This document shows positions 6,626 to 6,955 of a stretch of DNA of 6,955 nt, in pieces. The notes beneath the pieces are model-generated. The model ran no database searches. It worked only from the letters and a program-made list of their open reading frames with translations, and was not told the origin of the DNA. The DNA lies in NCBI GenBank assembly GCA_964628055.1, contig CAZVNL010000058.1, positions 1 through 6,955 on the forward strand. Reading direction: 5' to 3'. The position numbers and the translations under genes were made by a program. Numbering within the stretch: position 1 is the stretch's first letter; every line of letters begins with the position of its first letter. The stretch is from CAZBEL01 sp964628055 (GTDB lineage Bacteria > Fidelibacterota > Marinisomatia > Marinisomatales > TCS56).

Positions 6626-6955
<330 letters not shown>

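Overview
The window reads as part of a bacterial chromosome with moderate G+C. Everything I can support lies on the minus strand, so transcription runs from right to left. The right end is the tail of a ribosomal RNA operon: the 3' part of a 23S rRNA gene that runs off the window, a short spacer without tRNA, a complete 5S rRNA gene, and a strong intrinsic terminator. The four protein genes have weak or no Shine-Dalgarno sequences. Exported beta-rich proteins and a large outer-membrane barrel ending in Phe dominate. This suggests a Gram-negative lineage, possibly in or near the FCB group (Ignavibacteria, Calditrichota, Marinimicrobia, KSB1 and relatives). I cannot place it further from this sequence alone.

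Immediately behind the rRNA terminator comes a tight four-gene cluster, in transcription order. (1) 6348-5143: an exported 401-residue protein with a fibronectin-III/Ig-like domain. (2) 5143-4454: a stand-alone FecR-domain protein with a possible lipobox, whose GTG start overlaps the previous stop by one base. (3) 4420-1676: a 914-residue protein with a signal peptide, two Ig-like domains and a long C-terminal outer-membrane beta-barrel. (4) 1670 to the left edge: a CHASE2-domain membrane sensor whose frame is still open at base 1 and stops just at the linker that normally leads into a class III adenylate/guanylate cyclase domain. Gaps are -1, 33 and 5 bases, so this looks like one operon.

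The inferred logic is an envelope-to-cytoplasm signalling module. An outer-membrane barrel and two periplasmic or surface beta-proteins (one FecR-like) would report to a periplasmic CHASE2 domain that sets cyclic-nucleotide output. A perfect TGTGA-N6-TCACA palindrome, the core of a cAMP-receptor-protein site, lies about 80-90 bases before the first gene and overlaps the rRNA terminator stem. If it is functional, it would suggest cAMP feedback on the operon. This is the most unusual combination in the window, and it remains a hypothesis.
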